Part shown: piece by piece, positions 26,865 through 36,605 of the stretch | How positions within the stretch are numbered: the first letter of the stretch is position 1 | Layout: each line of letters begins with the position of its first letter | NCBI GenBank assembly: GCA_947495425.1 | Contig: CANLYR010000006.1 | Location: 1-64,000 of the forward strand | Source: an uncultured Aquimarina sp. | Lineage (GTDB): Bacteria > Bacteroidota > Bacteroidia > Flavobacteriales > Flavobacteriaceae | Direction of reading: 5' to 3' | Length of the DNA: 64,000 nucleotides | Made by a program: the position numbers and the translations under genes | The notes under the pieces: model-generated | What the model was told of the DNA's origin: nothing | The model's input: the letters and a program-made list of their open reading frames with translations, nothing else | Databases searched by the model: none

Positions 26865-27461
26865 TTGAAGGAAATACTAGCCAGATATATCCCAGAACGA
26901 GCTATCGAACCTGCATTTGACTTAATTGTAAAATGTAATGTGCATCTCAAAATCGTTAATGAACGTGTAACACGTCATGGTGATTATCGAAAAATGCCCG
27001 ATGGAAGACATCAAATCACTGTAAATGCATCACTTAATGCCTATCGGTTTTTGATTACATTGATTCATGAAATTGCACATTTAGTAGCTTTTGAAAAATA
27101 TGGCAGGTATATAAAACCTCATGGGATCGAATGGAAAAGAACCTTTCAACAGTTGATGCTACCCTATATTAATCCAGAAGTTTTTCCTGCTAAACTAGTA
27201 CCGGTTATTGCGCTTCATTTTAAAAATCCAAGGGCAAGTAGTGATACAGATGAGAAATTATCTTTACTACTAAAACAATATGATCCGGCGAACGATAAAA
27301 ATTATATCTTTGAACTACCTTTTGGAAGCATATTTAGACTCTACAATGGAAAAATATTCAAGAAGGGAAATAAAAAAGTGAAAAGATATGAATGTGTAGA
27401 AATAAGCACTGGTAGAGTGTATCTTTTTAACCCCAATGCAGAAGTTGAAATGTTGAATTAA
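26865..27461 (+). CDS. SprT-like zinc metalloprotease domain protein
   Basis: A 198-residue SprT-like domain protein. The zinc motif is HEIAH (with LITLIHEIAHLVAF), followed by a third-ligand region HGIEWKRTF typical of the family, and a C-terminal half with basic strands. SprT-like domains occur in DNA-protein crosslink proteases in eukaryotes; the bacterial role is unclear. No ATG opens the frame: TTG at 26865 is the best candidate, as the frame is open back to 26841 without one. It is followed after two bases by the guanylyltransferase gene. Confidence 0.85.
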   Translation: MKEILARYIPERAIEPAFDLIVKCNVHLKIVNERVTRHGDYRKMPDGRHQITVNASLNAYRFLITLIHEIAHLVAFEKYGRYIKPHGIEWKRTFQQLMLPYINPEVFPAKLVPVIALHFKNPRASSDTDEKLSLLLKQYDPANDKNYIFELPFGSIFRLYNGKIFKKGNKKVKRYECVEISTGRVYLFNPNAEVEMLN

Positions 27462-27463
27462 TT

Positions 27464-28540
27464 ATGAATAAAAAATATTATGCCATACTAATGGCTGGCG
27501 GAGTAGGATCTAGATTTTGGCCTGTGAGTACAACCGATTTTCCGAAACAATTTCATGATATGTTAGGGACAGGAGAAACCTTGATTCAACGCACATTTTC
27601 GCGCTTGGCCAAGACAATTCCTGTAGAAAATATTTTTATTCTTACTCACGAACGCTACAATGATTTGGTATTAGAACAATTGCCAAAAGCCAAACAAAGG
27701 CAAGTTGTAACAGAACCGGCGATGCGCAATACAGCTCCAAGTATTCTTTATGCAGCCATGAAGATTCAAAAGGAAAATCCAGAAGCTTTGATGGTGGTTG
27801 CACCCAGTGATCACTGGATTGAAGATGAAGATGCATTTATTAGAAATTTAGAACAAAGTTTTGCCGCTTGTGCGCAACAAGATATCCTGATGACTCTAGG
27901 TATTCAACCTACATTTGCTAACACAGGGTATGGCTATATTGAATATGACAAGAATAATGAAACTATAAAACAAGTAGCTCAATTTACTGAAAAACCAGAT
28001 TATGAAACTGCAAAAAGATTTTTAAATGCAGGTAATTATTTGTGGAATGCCGGAATCTTCATTTGGAGTGTAACTAGCATACTAAAAGCTTTTGCTAGTT
28101 TTCAAAAAGAAATGACCGCTTTATTCGAAAAAGGAATAGCGACCTACAACACTGAAGCCGAAAATGATTTTATACAATCAAATTATAGCTTGTCTGAAAA
28201 CATATCTATAGATTATGCTATACTCGAAAAAGCTGATAACGTATATGTTATTCCAGCTACATTTGATTGGAATGATCTGGGGACATGGGGTTCGTTATAT
28301 GATGAATTAGATAAAACCAACGATAATAATGCAGTAGTTAACGCCCGTGTTCTATCACAAGATGCATCAGGTAATATGATCAGAACATCTAATGATAAAA
28401 TTGTAATAATTGATGGGTTAGAAGATTATATCGTAGTAGACAACCAAGAAGTATTATTAATCTATCCTAAAAATAAAGAGCAGGATATTAAGAAGGTGCT
28501 TAAAAAAGTTAAAGAAACGTACGGAGAAAAATACGGATAA
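27464..28540 (+). CDS. manC: Mannose-1-phosphate guanylyltransferase
   Basis: A 358-residue sugar nucleotidyltransferase that makes GDP-mannose from mannose 1-phosphate and GTP. The nucleotide-binding signature is LMAGGVGSRFWPVSTTDFPKQF near the start; VVAPSDHWI, FTEKPDYETA, YLWNAGIFIW and FDWNDLGTWG follow in the usual order. It lacks the C-terminal isomerase domain of the bifunctional type. GDP-mannose feeds exopolysaccharide and lipopolysaccharide synthesis. The gene lies tightly between SprT-like and DUF389 genes (gaps of 2 and 5 bases), so the three are probably one transcript. Confidence 0.93.
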   Translation: MNKKYYAILMAGGVGSRFWPVSTTDFPKQFHDMLGTGETLIQRTFSRLAKTIPVENIFILTHERYNDLVLEQLPKAKQRQVVTEPAMRNTAPSILYAAMKIQKENPEALMVVAPSDHWIEDEDAFIRNLEQSFAACAQQDILMTLGIQPTFANTGYGYIEYDKNNETIKQVAQFTEKPDYETAKRFLNAGNYLWNAGIFIWSVTSILKAFASFQKEMTALFEKGIATYNTEAENDFIQSNYSLSENISIDYAILEKADNVYVIPATFDWNDLGTWGSLYDELDKTNDNNAVVNARVLSQDASGNMIRTSNDKIVIIDGLEDYIVVDNQEVLLIYPKNKEQDIKKVLKKVKETYGEKYG

Positions 28541-28545
28541 AGCTC

Positions 28546-29991
28546 ATGGAAGAAAATACAAATCAAACGGTCTCAGATAACGAAGAGGTAACAGAATCTG
28601 TTAAAAGAGATGCCAAAGGTCTCTTTGAAAGTATACAGAAGTTTCTTAAAGAATTATTGAACATTAGATCAGAAACTGATAAGGATCAAACGATAGAAGA
28701 TGTCAAAAATGATATACCCTTTAAAGGACACAATGCATGGATTTTAGTCTTTTCTATTTTTGTGGCATCTATAGGTCTTAATGTAAGTTCTACTGCCGTG
28801 GTGATCGGAGCCATGTTAATTTCTCCATTAATGGGTCCTATCGTAGGAGTCGGATTGTCTATTGCTATTAATGATATAGATACGCTACGAAGATCGTTGG
28901 TTAATCTAGGAGTTATGGTTGGGTTGAGTGTTTTTGCAGCTACTTTATATTTTTGGGTATCTCCGTTAACCGAATTAACTCCCGAACTAGAAGCCAGAAC
29001 AGCTCCTACAATCTTAGATGTATTGGTAGCTGTTTTTGGAGGGTTGGCACTCATTGTTGCCAAATCCAAAAAAGGAACGATGCCCAATGCCATAGCAGGA
29101 GTTGCAATCGCTACCGCATTAATGCCACCTTTGTGTACGGTAGGTTATGGTATCGCAGTGTGGGAACCTGATTTCTTTCTTGGGGCATTATACTTGTTTT
29201 GTATTAATGCGATATTTATTGCATTATCTACCTTTATTGTTGCAAAATTATTACGTTTCCCGATGTTGCGATATGCAAATTCTGCAAAACGCAAACGAAC
29301 TGCACGATTAGCGTCTCTATTAGCAATTTTGGCTATGATCCCTGCGAGTTATACTTTTTATGTAACACTTAATGAAAGTAACGCAGAACATGACTACAAG
29401 ATTTTTTTAGAAAACGATATTAATAATAATGAGAATTTATACCTTAGAAAAGACTTCTACAATTACAATGAGAAAACAATAAAACTATATTTTGATGGAG
29501 AAATACCAGATGCAGTTGTAAGTGATCTTAAAAATGAAATAAAGAAATATAGTCACATCGGCGAATTCGAACTTAGTGTAAATGGAAACAAAGCCAGAGG
29601 ATTAGATCAAGTATCCAAGGCATATGACCGAGCTATAGTTGAATTAGATCGCCTCGAAAAAGAAAATGATAAACTTCTCGATGAAATCGAGGATCTTAAA
29701 ATCCAGATGGCAGGTTTAGAAACAAACCTTAGAGAAGCAAATAAAGTAGCGCCCGTAAAAGTTTTACCCTATTTTGATATATCTAAAGATGCTAAAATTC
29801 GTTTCCCAGATTTGCAAGAATTAGGATATGGAGAAGTACTACGATCAAATTTCTTAAAAGTTGATACCGTAAAAGTAATCTTCCCAAAATGGAAATTTCA
29901 GGTTTCTGATAGCTTAAATACAATTAGAGTAAATACATTACAAGAATGGATAACCAAAGAGATGAAAGCAGATACATTGCATGTAGAGTAG
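28546..29991 (+). CDS. DUF389 integral membrane protein
   Basis: A 481-residue protein with a soluble N-terminus, a DUF389 membrane domain of about six helices (about 65-285; GAMLISPLMGPIVGVGLSI, IAGVAIATALMPPLC) and a long C-terminal part with a coiled coil (about 355-405). DUF389 is widespread in bacteria and its function is unknown. The C-terminal coiled coil and added domain are typical of the Bacteroidota subgroup. It is the last gene of the SprT-like/manC run. About 140 bases follow before the next gene. Confidence 0.88.
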   Translation: MEENTNQTVSDNEEVTESVKRDAKGLFESIQKFLKELLNIRSETDKDQTIEDVKNDIPFKGHNAWILVFSIFVASIGLNVSSTAVVIGAMLISPLMGPIVGVGLSIAINDIDTLRRSLVNLGVMVGLSVFAATLYFWVSPLTELTPELEARTAPTILDVLVAVFGGLALIVAKSKKGTMPNAIAGVAIATALMPPLCTVGYGIAVWEPDFFLGALYLFCINAIFIALSTFIVAKLLRFPMLRYANSAKRKRTARLASLLAILAMIPASYTFYVTLNESNAEHDYKIFLENDINNNENLYLRKDFYNYNEKTIKLYFDGEIPDAVVSDLKNEIKKYSHIGEFELSVNGNKARGLDQVSKAYDRAIVELDRLEKENDKLLDEIEDLKIQMAGLETNLREANKVAPVKVLPYFDISKDAKIRFPDLQELGYGEVLRSNFLKVDTVKVIFPKWKFQVSDSLNTIRVNTLQEWITKEMKADTLHVE

Positions 29992-30132
29992 CTAAGGAGA
30001 CTTGTGAAAAATAAAACAATAGCCCATATTCAATAAATTCATTGCTTGAGTAGTGTATCTTCATTATTGCTATGTGAACGATTAATCAAAGATCTATAAA
30101 TACGTGTAGTACGATATTATAAAGGTTTAAAA

Positions 30133-31098
30133 ATGATGAATATGAAATTAAAAATTTGGTTAGCGATATCTGTGTGTTGCCTTGGCTTTTATGTTACCCG
30201 TGCACAAGATGGCAAAATCATAGAAAAACAAAGAATGATTTTGAGCGATACTACTGTCGCTAAAATTACAAAAGCTGATGCTGAATTAGCTTTAGCACTC
30301 AAAAAAATTGAATTTTATCGAATCACATATGTATCTGATTCCTTGAAAATTAAAGGCTTTATTGCGAAACCAATTGGAGTAGGAAAATTTCCTGCTATAA
30401 TTTCTAATCGAGGAGGTTCTGGAGAATTTGGCAAATGGAATGAAATTGGAATTGGCTTCTTTCTGGGAAAGCTGGCGAGTTGGGGATATGTTGTGGTAGC
30501 AAGTCAATATCGGGGTAATGATGGTAGCGAGGGGCAAGATGAAATTGGCGGTAAGGATTTGAACGATGTACTAAGTTTAGTCAATACCCTAACCGAAATA
30601 GATAATGCTGATACCTCAAGAATAGGGATAGAAGGAGCTAGCCGAGGGGGTATGATGACATATCTTGCACTTAAAGAATCTTGTAGATTCAAAGCAGCCG
30701 TAGTTCTTGCAGGTAGTGCAAATGCCTTTACGCACTTAATTAGCAGACCAGATTTTGAAGAAAATGTTTATGCAAAATACATTCCTGAGTATTATGACAA
30801 TAAAGAAAAAGAACTCAAAGCACGATCAGCAGTTTTTTGGGCCGATAAGATGTGCAAAACTACGCCTACACTCATCATGCACGGTAGTTCGGATTGGCGT
30901 GTTACAGCTTCTGAATCACTAGAGTTAGCACAAGAACTTTATAAATACAAACATCCCCTACGGTTTATGTTGTTTGAAGGAGCAGACCACAGATTAAGCG
31001 GATTTAGAAGTGATTATTTTTCTCAAATGAAAAACTTTTTTGCGTATTATCTAAAAGAAAATAATGAACTACCAAACATGGAATTGCATGGGCGATAA
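30133..31098 (+). CDS. Secreted alpha/beta hydrolase (prolyl oligopeptidase-like, S9 fold)
   Basis: A 321-residue hydrolase with an N-terminal signal peptide (KIWLAISVCCLGFYVTRAQ, cleavage after the last Ala). The nucleophile elbow is GASRGG (Ser), followed by HGSSDWRV (Asp) and GADHRL (His), the S9/dienelactone-hydrolase order. The FIAKPIG strand and SNRGGSGEFG oxyanion region fit S9-type peptidases, so a peptidase or esterase of the periplasm is likely. Several Met codons lie at the start (30133, 30136, 30142); the first is used. No partner is evident. Confidence 0.85.
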   Translation: MMNMKLKIWLAISVCCLGFYVTRAQDGKIIEKQRMILSDTTVAKITKADAELALALKKIEFYRITYVSDSLKIKGFIAKPIGVGKFPAIISNRGGSGEFGKWNEIGIGFFLGKLASWGYVVVASQYRGNDGSEGQDEIGGKDLNDVLSLVNTLTEIDNADTSRIGIEGASRGGMMTYLALKESCRFKAAVVLAGSANAFTHLISRPDFEENVYAKYIPEYYDNKEKELKARSAVFWADKMCKTTPTLIMHGSSDWRVTASESLELAQELYKYKHPLRFMLFEGADHRLSGFRSDYFSQMKNFFAYYLKENNELPNMELHGR

Positions 31099-31497
31099 AA
31101 GCAATCTACAATACATGTTACCAACAATTAGAAAAAATTACACATACAAAATTCTGGTGTTTGCTACTTTAAGGTCAAAATGAAACTGGCATAATACTTA
31201 TATGGCTTTGACTCTAAAATTGTCGGTTTCAAGGTCTTTTTATTCTCTAAGCTAACATGATGTTTTTTGTGGTAATTTTAAAATATCCAAAATTGGCGTT
31301 AATGAGCATTATAAAAAATATAGAAAAGAACATCAGAAATATAGAATTGGTTCTTGAAGATGGCTATGGTTATGACCCAAACGTAATAGTGCCCGAATTG
31401 AATAAAAATTTGGAATAGAATAAATACATAGCATAGTGTTGCCCCAGAAATAAATGGGTATTATTGGTGTACAATTATAGTAAGCATTAGAATACAT
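31099..31497. other. Gap with one short possible frame, otherwise empty
   Basis: These 399 bases hold no clear gene. A 38-residue frame at 31302-31418 reads MSIIKNIEKNIRNIELVLED and ends PELNKNLE; it could be the stump of a helical protein or chance. No terminator or promoter of note was recognised. Confidence 0.35.
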
Positions 31498-31938
31498 ATG
31501 AAAACAAAACTAATCACTCTAATTACAATTTTATCCTTAACATTTTCTTGTAAAACATATACAATTGCAGTAGATAGTTTTCGACAACAAATGACAGAAT
31601 CTCGATCTGAAGAGTTGAGAAAAGTAGAAATAAATAATTCTATTCCCTATGGCTATCAAAATATAAAATACGAAGCTAATAGTATACAATCAATCATGGT
31701 AGTGGATAAAAAAGGAAACGAGATAGCATTAGAGAATTCTCCCAGATTAGAAATGAGAGTCACTCATAAAAGCGGAAAAAAAACCATCCTCATGTTTGAT
31801 ACTGTAATTGTTGAAAATGATACTTTAAAAGGTGCTAGGTCAAGATTGATTCAGAGTTTGAGAAGAGAAATTCCTTTGAAGGATATTGAGAAAATTGAAA
31901 TTCAAGATAGTGGTAAAGGCTATAAATATCAAGAATAG
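31498..31938 (+). CDS. Small lipoprotein of unknown function
   Basis: A 146-residue exported lipoprotein (lipobox TFSC, Cys18). The mature part has a beta-rich look, with ITLxFDTVIVENDT and a final PLKDIEKIEIQDSGKGYKY repeat-like strand, as in proteins that note the type of a stored value. I do not recognise a family. The next gene starts 66 bases later on the same strand. Confidence 0.72.
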   Translation: MKTKLITLITILSLTFSCKTYTIAVDSFRQQMTESRSEELRKVEINNSIPYGYQNIKYEANSIQSIMVVDKKGNEIALENSPRLEMRVTHKSGKKTILMFDTVIVENDTLKGARSRLIQSLRREIPLKDIEKIEIQDSGKGYKYQE

Positions 31939-32004
31939 AACAAAATAGTAGTATAATTATATATCCGATCAGAGTAATTTAGTGCCAAATCAAAAGTCAT
32001 TTCA

Positions 32005-32811
32005 ATGAAAATTATGAATACAAAATATATATTAGGTGCTATAATGGCAATTCCACTGTTGCCGCTACTGTATGTGCAGGGTAAAAAAATAAAGGGGAGT
32101 GTCCCAAGATTACCAGAAGCAAAAGGGGATACTGGATCAGCTTCTGTTTCTTCAGAAAAGAAAATCAGGATGCTCACTATTGGTGAAAGTACAATAGCAG
32201 GAGTAGGAGTAAAGACACATCAAGAAGGGTTTACAGGAACGCTAGCAAATGAATTGGCAAGTAAATTAAATATAGATATCGATTGGAAGGTGTATGCCAA
32301 AAGTGGATATACAGCAAAAAGAGTAAATGAAGAAATTGTAGCGAGTATTCAAGAAAAATCTATTGACTTAATCGTGATTGGTATCGGTGGAAATGATGCT
32401 TTTGAATTAAATACCCCAAAACAATGGAATAAAGACGTTCGCAAGCTTATCAATAATATACAATCAAAATTTGTAAGAGTTCCTATTGTATTTATAAACA
32501 TGCCACCAATCAAAGAATTTCCGGCCTTTACATCTTTAATAAAATTTACGATCGGTAATTTGGTCAATATTCTAGGCAAAGAGCTAGAAGAAGTAGTAAA
32601 AGATTTTGAATACGTTTACTATTATTCACGTGTCATTGGTTGTGTAGATTTAATAGAAAGATTTAATCTCAATATAGCATCTACTGATTTTTTTAGTGAT
32701 GGTGTGCATCCATCAAAAATAACGTACCAAGTTTGGGCAAAAGATGTTTCGAATTTTATTACGCAATCCAAAGGAATTAAAGCAACGCTACAGCACAACA
32801 AAAAAATGTAA
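32005..32811 (+). CDS. SGNH/GDSL-type hydrolase
   Basis: A 268-residue protein with an N-terminal hydrophobic anchor or signal segment (YILGAIMAIPLLPLLYVQ) and an SGNH hydrolase domain (about 55-255). Block I is TIGESTIAGVG (Ser nucleophile), the block III Asn is GIGGNDAF, and the C-terminal SDGVHPS gives the catalytic Asp and His. Family members hydrolyse esters of lipids or sugars. Of two close starts (ATG at 32005 and 32014) the first is given. It probably faces the periplasm. Confidence 0.88.
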   Translation: MKIMNTKYILGAIMAIPLLPLLYVQGKKIKGSVPRLPEAKGDTGSASVSSEKKIRMLTIGESTIAGVGVKTHQEGFTGTLANELASKLNIDIDWKVYAKSGYTAKRVNEEIVASIQEKSIDLIVIGIGGNDAFELNTPKQWNKDVRKLINNIQSKFVRVPIVFINMPPIKEFPAFTSLIKFTIGNLVNILGKELEEVVKDFEYVYYYSRVIGCVDLIERFNLNIASTDFFSDGVHPSKITYQVWAKDVSNFITQSKGIKATLQHNKKM

Positions 32812-32861
32812 TAAAGTACGTGTAGTTTTAACTATTTTTGAGATTGTAAATAAGTAGTGTA

Positions 32862-33557
32862 ATGACTGAAATAATAGACCTTAGCCAAGAAATATACTCA
32901 GGAATGCCTGTCTATAAAAGTTTACCACAGGTTAAAATCAGTGTCCATAATACACACGAAGAATGGGAAGGTATTGAAAATCCAGAAACCTCGACACCTA
33001 GTGTTTATAAAATGGAAATGGGAGAACATACGGGTACTCACGTTGATGCCATTAATCATATGGCAAAACAGTATGAGAAGCAATCGATAGAAAAAATGCC
33101 GCTCTCTATGTTCTATACACAAGGAATTTGTCTCGACTTCTCTTATAAAGGCTTACAAGAATTAATCACACACACCGAAATCGAACAGGCGTGCAAAATA
33201 GCAAATCTTGAAATTAAAAAGGGTGATACCGTTTTGTTGTATACAAATCACTACAGGAAACATTTTGAAACTGAAAATTGGGAGCATGGCCCCGGGATAA
33301 CAGCAGAAGCAGCACAATGGTTAGGAGAAAAAGGCATCGCAGCTTTTGGAGTAGAAACTATGTCTCCCGGAGTGCCGGGAATTTCAAATAAAGAAGTACA
33401 TCACATTTGTGGAGCACTAGGATTTACACATTATGAGAATATGATTAATCTACACCTATTGATTGAAAGAGGCCGCTTTAGATTCATAGGATTCCCTTTA
33501 AAAATTAGAGGAGGAACAGGCTCACCCGTTAGAGCTGTTGCAATTTTTGAAAAATAA
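32862..33557 (+). CDS. Cyclase family protein (kynurenine formamidase-like)
   Basis: A 231-residue metal-dependent hydrolase of the cyclase family (PF04199). The signature HTGTHVDAINHM carries the metal-binding His and Asp residues, and HEEWEGIENPE, TNHYRKHFE, GPGITAEAAQWL and GVETMSPGVPG follow. Homologs hydrolyse N-formylkynurenine or isatin; the true substrate here is unknown. Cytoplasmic, no signal peptide. Its last 20 bases run up to the DinB-like gene, whose real start is 17 bases past this stop. Confidence 0.88.
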   Translation: MTEIIDLSQEIYSGMPVYKSLPQVKISVHNTHEEWEGIENPETSTPSVYKMEMGEHTGTHVDAINHMAKQYEKQSIEKMPLSMFYTQGICLDFSYKGLQELITHTEIEQACKIANLEIKKGDTVLLYTNHYRKHFETENWEHGPGITAEAAQWLGEKGIAAFGVETMSPGVPGISNKEVHHICGALGFTHYENMINLHLLIERGRFRFIGFPLKIRGGTGSPVRAVAIFEK

Positions 33558-33573
33558 ACAAAATAAATACACC

Positions 33574-34173
33574 ATGAATAAAATACTGATAGCTCTTGTG
33601 ATTTTTAGTTGTACCCTACCTGGCTTTAGCCAAAATAAACAAGATATGACATTACCGTACAAGCAAATTCCAGAATACCCAGAAGATTATACTTCAGGGA
33701 ATGTTATATCTAGATTTATAGATGGATTGGGCTATCGATATTATTGGGCAACCGAAGGGCTTACAAAAAATGATTTGACCTACTCACCTTCAAAAGAATC
33801 GAGAACAACGCTACAAACTCTAGAACATCTTCATGCCTTATCCAAAGCAATTCTCAATGCTCCAAAAAATCAGCCAAATATAAGAACTGCAGATCAACCC
33901 AATCTAACTTTTGAAGCACTTAGAAAGCAAACATTAGATAATCTTAGAGAAGCGAGCACGTTGTTTTCTGGCAAATCGGCAGAGGACGTATCTGCATATA
34001 AAGTAATTTTTCAATCCAACGACATTAAAAGAGAATTTCCGTACTGGAATATGATTAACGGGCAGATTTCTGATGCTATATATCATGTAGGGCAAGTAGT
34101 TTCATTTAGAAGGTCGTCTGGTAATCCAATGAACTCAAAAGTTAATGTATTTACTGGTAAAACTGTAGAATAA
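33574..34173 (+). CDS. Exported DinB-like fold protein
   Basis: A 199-residue protein with a signal peptide (ILIALVIFSCTLPGFSQ). The ATG at 33574 is used because an earlier in-frame ATG at 33538 lies within the previous gene and spoils the signal. The mature part looks like a DinB/YfiT four-helix bundle: YRYYWATEGL, LQTLEHLHALSK, and DAIYHVGQVV with metal-type His positions. Function unknown; family members are often thiol transferases or metal-dependent hydrolases. Confidence 0.75.
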   Translation: MNKILIALVIFSCTLPGFSQNKQDMTLPYKQIPEYPEDYTSGNVISRFIDGLGYRYYWATEGLTKNDLTYSPSKESRTTLQTLEHLHALSKAILNAPKNQPNIRTADQPNLTFEALRKQTLDNLREASTLFSGKSAEDVSAYKVIFQSNDIKREFPYWNMINGQISDAIYHVGQVVSFRRSSGNPMNSKVNVFTGKTVE

Positions 34174-34387
34174 GTATATAATAATCACTGCTTGGTGTGC
34201 AAGCTGCGCAAGGTCTACTGACGTTGAGCTGTACTGCTTTTTACTACTTTGTATGTGCTATGTTTCATGATTCGTATTACTGTGATTGTATCATCTCATA
34301 ATTGCTTGTGTCGCCAAGTCGAGAGACTTTGTGGAGCGGGGCTGCTTACGATTACTATAAGTTCGATTAAGCACCATTGTAAAACAT

Positions 34388-34417
34388 AAAAGCTATGCTA
34401 GAAACAGCATAGCTTTT
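34388..34417 (+). terminator. Perfect 12-bp hairpin, likely terminator
   Basis: AAAAGCTATGCT pairs perfectly with AGCATAGCTTTT around a six-base loop. It lies 215 bases after the DinB-like gene. Confidence 0.65.
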
Positions 34418-34529
34418 ACATGTATAAAGATCATAATTATCAAATAACTACTAATGAAACATCAAAACCCTCAGGGTCACACGTGATACTAAGTAATTTT
34501 TTTTCATTTTACAGTTTTCGGTTTTACAT

Positions 34530-34560
34530 TCAGTATTCAGTATTCAGTATTCAGTATTCA
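34530..34560 (+). repeat. Tandem heptamer repeat
   Basis: TCAGTAT occurs four times head to tail (34530-34557), then partly (TCA). It is not a multiple of three and lies outside genes; a frame reading through it is not supported. Confidence 0.75.
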
Positions 34561-34861
34561 AAATTCGATTTTTTGTGTTATCAAACAGATACACACCCGA
34601 TAGTGATCGCTACATCCTTTTATACATCAGCATAGTATGTATACCATGAATACCGAATATCAACCCCTACCGTCCCGCTATGGGCGGGACACCTTCCACG
34701 ACGGAGAAGGAGCATAAAAAAAACTTAAATTATTCATGTTCACACTTCAGCGACGGAGGAGCTTTGAAACAATAAGCTTATCAGTACTTGTCATATACGA
34801 GAAATTAAAATGAATACCGAATAAAGAATATCAAAGGAAAAAAGCCAAATGCTAATATAAA

Positions 34862-35626
34862 CTACAGTCCTTTTAACTGGGCATTACGTACTTTTTTAAA
34901 CAAGTTTGAAGAGTAAACGAAATCAGTTACCGCTTGATTATCCGTTTTAAAAATTTGTGTTTTATCACCTTCCCATTCTAGGTGCCCTTGTTTAAGAAAC
35001 ACAATTTTCTCTCCGATCTCCATTACAGAATTCATATCGTGTGTATTAATTACGGTAGTAATATCGTATTCTTCAGTAATTTCTTTGATAAGATTGTCGA
35101 TCACGATAGCGGTTTTGGGATCAAGCCCCGAATTGGGTTCGTCGCAAAACAAATATTTAGGCTGCGTAACAATTGCCCGAGCAATAGCCACTCGTTTTTG
35201 CATTCCACCACTTATTTCTGAAGGAAGTTTATCATTTGCATTTTCTAGATTCACCCTGTCAAGTACCGTATGTACCCGATCCAACATTTCACCTTTCTTC
35301 TGTCGGGTAAACATTCTTAGAGGAAACATTACATTTTCTTCTACAGTCATAGAATCAAATAATGCACTCCCTTGAAAAACCATTCCCATTTGTTTTCTCA
35401 AATTTCTTTGTTGTTCTTCACTAAGTTCTGAATATGTAGATCCATCATAGCAAATTGTACCTTGCTCTGGTGTAAAAAGACCCAATAAACATTTTAGAAA
35501 CACCGTTTTACCACTCCCACTGGTACCAATAATGAGATTGGTTTTAGCACGCTCAAAAGTGGTTGTGATTCCTTTTAGGATTTCTTCTCCGTTAAAGCCT
35601 TTATGTATATCTTTTACTTCTATCAT
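34862..35626 (-). CDS. mlaF: ABC transporter ATP-binding protein, MlaF type
   Basis: A 254-residue ABC ATPase. Walker A is GTSGSGKTVF, signature motif SGGMQKR, Walker B YLFCDEP, and switch His in NTHDMN. Together with the MlaE-like permease it fits the Mla/Ttg2 lipid transporter that moves phospholipids between the outer and inner membranes. Start and stop codons overlap by one base with the permease gene (TAATG), so the pair is translationally coupled. The MlaD-type binding protein is not adjacent on this side. Confidence 0.9.
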   Translation of the reverse strand: MIEVKDIHKGFNGEEILKGITTTFERAKTNLIIGTSGSGKTVFLKCLLGLFTPEQGTICYDGSTYSELSEEQQRNLRKQMGMVFQGSALFDSMTVEENVMFPLRMFTRQKKGEMLDRVHTVLDRVNLENANDKLPSEISGGMQKRVAIARAIVTQPKYLFCDEPNSGLDPKTAIVIDNLIKEITEEYDITTVINTHDMNSVMEIGEKIVFLKQGHLEWEGDKTQIFKTDNQAVTDFVYSSNLFKKVRNAQLKGL

Positions 35627-36363
35627 TAGCTTAATAATAATTGAGTGAGCACATAATTAGATATAATAATAACTACAGTGGTCCAAACAAAGGCAGAGGT
35701 ACTGGCTTTACCAACCTCGAGCGCACCACCTTTCATATAAAACCCATGAAAAGAGGGTATGGTAGCCAATAAGAACGAATATAGAAACGTTTTTATAAAG
35801 GCATATACCAAATGATACGGAACAAACTCTTCTCGTAGGCCTGTTAAAAATTCTGTATTCGAAATAAAACCGCCATATACGCCGGCAACATAGCCACCCA
35901 GTATTCCTGTAAACATTGCTATTGCAATTACAAAAGGATACATAAGCATAGCAATTATTTTGGGAAATACTAAGTAATTAAGTGCATTAATCCCCATTAC
36001 TTCTAGTGCGTCGATTTGCTCGGTAACTCGCATTGTTCCTATACTCGAAGTGATAAATGAACCAACTTTGCCGGCCATGATCACAGAGATAAAGGTAGGA
36101 GCAAATTCTAGAATTATCGACTGTCTAGAGGCAAAAGCAATTATTTTTTTTGGAATTATAGGACTGGTAAGATTTAGTGCTGTTTGTATGGCAACCACAG
36201 CACCAATAAAAAATGCAAGAAAAACAGTAATCCCCAAAGACCCTATGATTAAGTCGTTTATTTCTTTAAAAATAAGAGTACGTAAAACTGAACCCTTGGT
36301 CATTCGACTAAAAATTCCTTTCAACATTAAAAAATAGCGACCAATATCGTCTAGGTAAAACAT
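35626..36363 (-). CDS. mlaE: MlaE-type ABC transporter permease
   Basis: A 245-residue permease of the MlaE/YrbE family (PF02405) with five or six membrane helices. Signature stretches are FFIGAVVAIQTALN, GSFITSSIGTMRVTEQIDALEVMGINALNYLVFPK and the late FHGFYMKGGALEVGKAST. It partners the ATPase encoded immediately downstream for phospholipid or hydrophobe traffic across the envelope. About 240 bases separate it from the glycosyltransferase gene. Confidence 0.92.
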   Translation of the reverse strand: MFYLDDIGRYFLMLKGIFSRMTKGSVLRTLIFKEINDLIIGSLGITVFLAFFIGAVVAIQTALNLTSPIIPKKIIAFASRQSIILEFAPTFISVIMAGKVGSFITSSIGTMRVTEQIDALEVMGINALNYLVFPKIIAMLMYPFVIAIAMFTGILGGYVAGVYGGFISNTEFLTGLREEFVPYHLVYAFIKTFLYSFLLATIPSFHGFYMKGGALEVGKASTSAFVWTTVVIIISNYVLTQLLLS

Positions 36364-36605
36364 GCTGCAAAATTAGAAAAGCTAAAATAGAAAAAAAAAC
36401 AGCGACAGCATTTAACCTTGCATTAAAGTTTTACATTTAGACACATGCATCTTTGTTATTTTTGATCAAGGAATTAAGAAAGGGAGTACAATCCAAAAAA
36501 AATATCAATATCTCACCAATAATTTATGTATAATTAAGAATCACTTTACTAAGTTGAGCTGCGAGAGATATATTGTCTTTTGTATTAGAGTAAGAAGTTC
36601 TGGTT

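Larger units (their letters stand above)
34174..34861. other. Repeat-rich intergenic region, no gene
   Basis: This 688-base spacer contains a hairpin terminator, a heptamer tandem repeat, a GC-rich hairpin (GTCCCGC at 34672-34678 pairing with GCGGGAC at 34684-34690) and two copies of the short motif CGACGGAG (near 34709 and at 34751), which recurs at 59055. No coding frame is supported; a frame at 34420-34635 runs through the tandem repeat. Confidence 0.6.

Noticed and set aside
28686..29093. A 135-residue minus frame opposite the DUF389 gene
   Set aside because: It is the reverse complement of membrane helices of a recognised family.
34420..34635. A 71-residue plus frame in the repeat-rich spacer
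   Set aside because: It runs through the TCAGTAT tandem repeat and has no family signature or start context.
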